Assembly: GCF_015330125.1 (NCBI RefSeq)
Contig: NZ_JADDXR010000002.1
Span: forward strand, 3,298,685 to 3,362,684
Direction: 5' to 3'
DNA: 64,000 bases
Source of the DNA: Zobellia nedashkovskayae
GTDB taxonomy: Bacteria > Bacteroidota > Bacteroidia > Flavobacteriales > Flavobacteriaceae
Every line of letters begins with the position of its first letter. Position 1 is the stretch's first letter. Shown here piece by piece: positions 61,146 through 64,000 of this stretch. The position numbers and the translations under genes were made by a program. The notes under the pieces were generated by a model. That model did no database searches, had not been told where the DNA came from, and worked only from the letters and a program-made list of their open reading frames with translations.

Positions 61146-61925
61146 ATGGTGGGGAAAAGAATTGCTCTTATTTGTATTGTTTTAATTGGTGGTATAACTA
61201 TGGCTTTCAAAGTTGATTTTAAGTTGAAAAGAGAAAAATTATCTGAGCCTACGGAGAATAATGAGGCTATTGTGGTTTTAGAGCTTTTTACCTCGCAAGG
61301 TTGTTCTAGTTGTCCGCCGGCTGATGCATTGTTGCAGCAGATAAAAGAAGATTACCAAAGTTCAGTTTACGCCTTGTCTTATCATGTAGATTATTGGAAT
61401 TATATTGGTTGGCAAGACCCATTTAGCAAGTCTGAGTATGCAGATAAACAGCGTAAGTATAACATCAAATTTAAAAATAGAAGTAATTATACACCTCAGG
61501 TAGTAGTAAATGGTAAAACTCATTTTGTAGGGTCTAGTTCTGCTAAAATGAATGCCGCGATAGCAAAATACGGGGCGATTGAGGCAGTGAATAAAATAGA
61601 ATTGGGTAAAGTAAGAGTTAAAAAGGAATCTGTTTACTTCAATTATAAACTTCAAGGTGTTGCGGCCAACAAAAGTCTTAGAGCTATATTGGTTTTGGAT
61701 GAGCGAACCACAAAGGTGAAGCGGGGTGAAAACAGAAATAGAATATTAAAAAATAGCAATATTGTGGTTGCGGAAAAGAGAATTGCAATAGAAGATTTGG
61801 AAGGGGAGGCTTTTATTAACATACCAAATGCGGTTGAAAAGGATGAAAAGCTGAATCTTATTATTTTGATGGAAACCCAAGGCTATGATATTACAGCGGC
61901 CACTAAAACAGAACTACTTAGGTAG
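61146..61925 (+). CDS. DUF1223 thioredoxin-like exported protein
   Basis: A 259-residue protein with an N-terminal hydrophobic segment (about 7-22) serving as signal or anchor. The DUF1223 core reads VVLELFTSQGCSSCPPADALL, with Cys53 and Cys56 in a CxxC-type arrangement like thioredoxin, then YALSYHVDYWNYIGWQDPFS near 78-97 and NYTPQVVVNGKTHFVGS near 118. Redox or metal handling in the periplasm is plausible but not shown. Convergent with rsmE, 12 bases apart. Confidence 0.9.
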   Translation: MVGKRIALICIVLIGGITMAFKVDFKLKREKLSEPTENNEAIVVLELFTSQGCSSCPPADALLQQIKEDYQSSVYALSYHVDYWNYIGWQDPFSKSEYADKQRKYNIKFKNRSNYTPQVVVNGKTHFVGSSSAKMNAAIAKYGAIEAVNKIELGKVRVKKESVYFNYKLQGVAANKSLRAILVLDERTTKVKRGENRNRILKNSNIVVAEKRIAIEDLEGEAFINIPNAVEKDEKLNLIILMETQGYDITAATKTELLR

Positions 61926-61937
61926 CTTCTTACGGGA

Positions 61938-62645
61938 CTATCCGTTATTGATCATATTCACGGTGGTACAAGCAACTATTGCAGCCGTTTCGGTACGTAG
62001 CCGGTACTCTCCCAGGGAAACGGGCAGAAAGCCTTTCTCGTAAGCGCTACTGATTTCATTTTGTGAAAAATCGCCTTCTGGGCCAATCAATATGGTAATG
62101 TCTTTGTCAGGTGCTACTCTTCTTTTTAAATCTACTTTCTCTTCTTCTTCACAATGTGCAATAAATAAGAGTCCGTTTTGTTCCTGTTCCATGAAATCCT
62201 TGAAGGAAATGGCGTCATTAAGCTTGGGTAAATAGGTGCGCAAACTCTGTTTCATGGCAGATTGAATGACCTTTTCCAATCGTTCCTTCTTAATGATTTT
62301 TCGTTCTGATCTATCGCAGTATATAGGGGTAATCTCGCTAACGCCTATTTCCGTGGCTTTTTCTAGGAACCATTCAAATCGGTCATTGTTTTTTGTGGGA
62401 GCAACCACAATATGTAACCAATGGGCTTTTGCGTGTCTTTTTTTGGTGGAAACAATCTGGGCCTTGCATCTCTTCTGGTCTGCCAATAAGATTTCTGATT
62501 CAAAAATATAGCCTTTTCCGTTTGTAATATGGAGTACATCACCTTCCTTTTTACGCAGCACTTTTACAATATGCCTGCTTTCTTCTTGGGAAAAGGTAAA
62601 TTGGGAAACGCTCTTGTCTAATTCCGGATTGTAAAATAGTTGCAT
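61938..62645 (-). CDS. rsmE: 16S rRNA m3U1498 methyltransferase RsmE
   Basis: Methylates N3 of U1498 in the decoding region of 16S rRNA. The 235-residue product is the normal size, with an N-terminal PUA-like domain (SQEESRHIVKVLRKKEGDVLHITNGKG near 20-45) and a SPOUT knot: VVAPTKNNDRFEWFLEKATEIGVSEITP near 80-107, SAMKQSLRTYLPKL near 135, and the knot ILIGPEGDFSQNEI near 185 and SLGEYRLRTETAAIVACTTVN near 212-230. Convergent with the DUF1223 gene and upstream of nothing else; tsaD lies behind it on the same strand. Confidence 0.96.
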   Translation of the reverse strand: MQLFYNPELDKSVSQFTFSQEESRHIVKVLRKKEGDVLHITNGKGYIFESEILLADQKRCKAQIVSTKKRHAKAHWLHIVVAPTKNNDRFEWFLEKATEIGVSEITPIYCDRSERKIIKKERLEKVIQSAMKQSLRTYLPKLNDAISFKDFMEQEQNGLLFIAHCEEEEKVDLKRRVAPDKDITILIGPEGDFSQNEISSAYEKGFLPVSLGEYRLRTETAAIVACTTVNMINNG

Positions 62646-62718
62646 AGTGCAAAGGTATAAACAATTTTGAACGGTAGAAATTTACAAAAGAATAAGCTAT
62701 TTAAATTTCAGAACAGAT

Positions 62719-63750
62719 TTATTTAGAGGATAGAACGTAACGTGGTTTAGCGGAAATGTCTTGTTTTGAAAACTGGTTTTGTTGGTATTTGAGGTAGCCT
62801 ACAATACCGATCATAGCCGCATTATCCGTGCAGTATTCAAATTTTGGAATAAAAGTTTTCCATCCTCTATTTTTTTCGGCCATTTTAAGTGCATTTCTGA
62901 TACCTGAATTGGCACTTACGCCACCGCCAATAGCTATTTGTGTAATTCCGGTCTGTTCAACTGCTTTTTTAAGTTTATCCATCAAAATATTGATAATTGT
63001 TTTTTGGATGGATGCGCAGATATCTTTTAGATTTTCTTGAACAAAATCCGGGTTTCTTGCAGTTTCCCTTTGCACAAAGTATAAGATACTGGTTTTTAAG
63101 CCACTGAAGCTAAAATTTAGTCCATCAACCTTTGGTTTAGGGAAAAGAAAAGCTTTTGGGTTTCCTTCTTGAGCATATTTGTCTACTAATGGGCCACCAG
63201 GGTAGGGTAGTCCTAAAATCTTGGCGCTTTTATCGTATGCTTCACCTACAGCATCATCTAAGGTTTCGCCTAATATCTCCATGTCAAAATAGTCTTTGAC
63301 CAATACAATTTGCGTGTGGCCACCGCTAATGGTCATTCCTAAAAATGGAAACTCCGGAGCACCATCTGGTTGCCCTTCAATAAAATGGGCCAAGATGTGT
63401 GCCTGCATATGATTAACCTCAATTAGAGGTATGTTAAGACCCAGTGAAAGGGACTTCGCAAACGAGGTTCCAACAAGAAGTGAACCCATCAATCCAGGAC
63501 CGCGCGTAAAAGCTATGGCAGATACTAGTTTTTTGTCGATATTTGCTTTATCCAAAGCTTGGTGTACTACAGGAACAATGTTTTGTTGGTGAGCTCGTGA
63601 GGCAAGTTCAGGTACAACACCCCCATATTCCTCGTGAATTTTTTGAGTGGCCGTTACATTACTGAGCACTTTTTTATTGCTTAATACAGCAGCAGAAGTG
63701 TCGTCGCAAGAAGATTCTATAGCAAGAATATAAATAGTTTCGTTTTTCAC
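62719..63750 (-). CDS. tsaD: tRNA N6-adenosine threonylcarbamoyltransferase TsaD
   Basis: TsaD transfers the threonylcarbamoyl group to A37 of ANN-decoding tRNAs with TsaB and TsaE. The ASKHA-fold features are present: ILAIESSCDDTSAAV at the N-terminus, GGVVPELASRAHQQ near 45, the iron ligand pair in NHMQAHILAH near 115, ISGGHTQIV near 138, and GGVSANSGIR near 275. I prefer GTG 63750 (343 residues): the -7 element at 63777-63784 ends two bases before the upstream ATG 63774, which would sit at or before the transcript start, and GTG gives the short leader residues usual before ILAIESS. ATG 63774 (351 residues) stays possible if the mRNA is leaderless. Confidence 0.96.
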   Translation of the reverse strand: MKNETIYILAIESSCDDTSAAVLSNKKVLSNVTATQKIHEEYGGVVPELASRAHQQNIVPVVHQALDKANIDKKLVSAIAFTRGPGLMGSLLVGTSFAKSLSLGLNIPLIEVNHMQAHILAHFIEGQPDGAPEFPFLGMTISGGHTQIVLVKDYFDMEILGETLDDAVGEAYDKSAKILGLPYPGGPLVDKYAQEGNPKAFLFPKPKVDGLNFSFSGLKTSILYFVQRETARNPDFVQENLKDICASIQKTIINILMDKLKKAVEQTGITQIAIGGGVSANSGIRNALKMAEKNRGWKTFIPKFEYCTDNAAMIGIVGYLKYQQNQFSKQDISAKPRYVLSSK

Positions 63751-63776
63751 CGAGTTTGGAATAAAAATTGACATCG

Positions 63777-63784
63777 CAAAGGTA
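63777..63784 (-). promoter_or_regulatory. -7 promoter element of tsaD
   Basis: The minus strand reads TACCTTTG, a TAnnTTTG match, with a TTTG box 16 bases upstream (63801-63804) that could be the -33 element. Confidence 0.5.
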
Positions 63785-63831
63785 AAACATAAAGACCTAT
63801 CAAAAAACTTAGAAAAATACTGATTAGAACC

Positions 63832-64000
63832 ATGATGGTACTCGTGCTGATCTGTATTTTAGGTACGGTCATCCTTTCGTTGCCATTCGTTCAGACAAGT
63901 TTTGCTAAGTACGCTACGGATACCATAAATAAAGATTTTGGTACGAATATTAACATAGATAAACTTCGTATTTCCTTAATTACTTGGGATACTAATCTTG
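63832..64000 (+). CDS. TamB-like translocation/assembly protein (5' part only)
   Basis: An open frame runs from ATG 63832 off the right edge. It begins with a membrane segment (MVLVLICILGTVILSLPFV) followed by QTSFAKYATDTINKDFGTNINIDKLRIS, the N-terminal pattern of TamB/AsmA-like proteins, which build a long beta-helical bridge between the membranes. The divergent tsaD neighbour is the usual one in Flavobacteria. The frame is open from 63793 and upstream codons (KKLRKILIRT) would give a natural basic pre-membrane sequence, but no ATG, GTG or TTG precedes them in frame, so the true start may be ATG 63832 or an unusual codon. Confidence 0.75.
   Translation, partial: MMVLVLICILGTVILSLPFVQTSFAKYATDTINKDFGTNINIDKLRISLITWDTNL

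Noticed and set aside
1..64000. tRNA, rRNA, phage, transposase, restriction or defence genes
   Set aside because: I looked for cloverleaf-like intergenic sequence, transposase motifs, terminal repeats and defence families and recognised none; small RNAs cannot be excluded by eye.

Overview
The window comes from a chromosome of a gliding marine-type member of the Bacteroidota, most likely family Flavobacteriaceae (a Zobellia/Maribacter-like genus is a guess). The evidence is a gldI gliding-motility gene, a 2925-residue protein with a type IX secretion (type B) sorting domain, a SusC/SusD pair, many lipoproteins with short lipoboxes, low GC, and -7 promoter elements of the form TAnnTTTG typical of this phylum. 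No tRNA, rRNA, CRISPR array, insertion sequence or prophage was recognised. Almost all the DNA is coding, and most genes are ordinary core genes in the order usual for the family.

Region 1-8.8 kb: a divergent TPR protein (cut by the left edge) and recF, a small lipoprotein and a DciA/DUF721 gene, then ndk, a PhoD-type phosphatase, an NrnA-type DHH phosphoesterase, gldI, a cyclophilin-FKBP fusion lipoprotein, a GH5 endoglucanase and a DUF805 membrane protein. Region 8.8-17.2 kb: pepD, a DUF3810 membrane metalloprotease-like protein, two adjacent amidohydrolase-family secreted proteins (three domains, only one with visible HxH metal ligands), and moeA. Region 17.2-23.4 kb: the minus-strand run parA-parB-DUF5683-dapB-lepB, then udk and an FtsB-like gene. 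Region 23.5-26.7 kb: a Bcr/CflA-type exporter and acs.

Region 26.9-34.7 kb is a peptidoglycan-recycling block: an AmpG-like permease, a NagZ-type GH3, anmK, a NagB fused to an LmbE/PIG-L deacetylase domain, and a divergent DeoR regulator with murQ. Together they would import anhydro-muropeptides, release and phosphorylate anhydro-MurNAc, convert it to GlcNAc-6-P, and feed it to fructose-6-P. The nagB/deoR intergenic region holds a tandem direct repeat and an inverted repeat that are good operator candidates.

Region 34.7-36.3 kb: a c-type cytochrome and a PQQ-type sugar dehydrogenase. Region 36.4-45.2 kb: one giant surface adhesin of about 26 SprB-like modules. Region 45.3-57.8 kb: a secreted esterase-like hydrolase, then a surface locus without carbohydrate enzymes: SusC-SusD-fasciclin (one transcription unit ending in a hairpin) followed by a large FG-GAP/ASPIC-UnbV lipoprotein and a second FG-GAP lipoprotein carrying a haem c motif. 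Region 58.1-64 kb: a THUMP-like methyltransferase, an AI-2E family membrane protein, DUF4159 and DUF1223 proteins, rsmE, tsaD and the start of a TamB-like gene cut by the right edge.

The most interesting parts are the SusCD-fasciclin-VCBS-haem locus, the orphan giant adhesin, the NagB-deacetylase fusion with its candidate operators, and the degenerate amidohydrolase pair. All functional statements are from reading motifs and known families; no searches were run.
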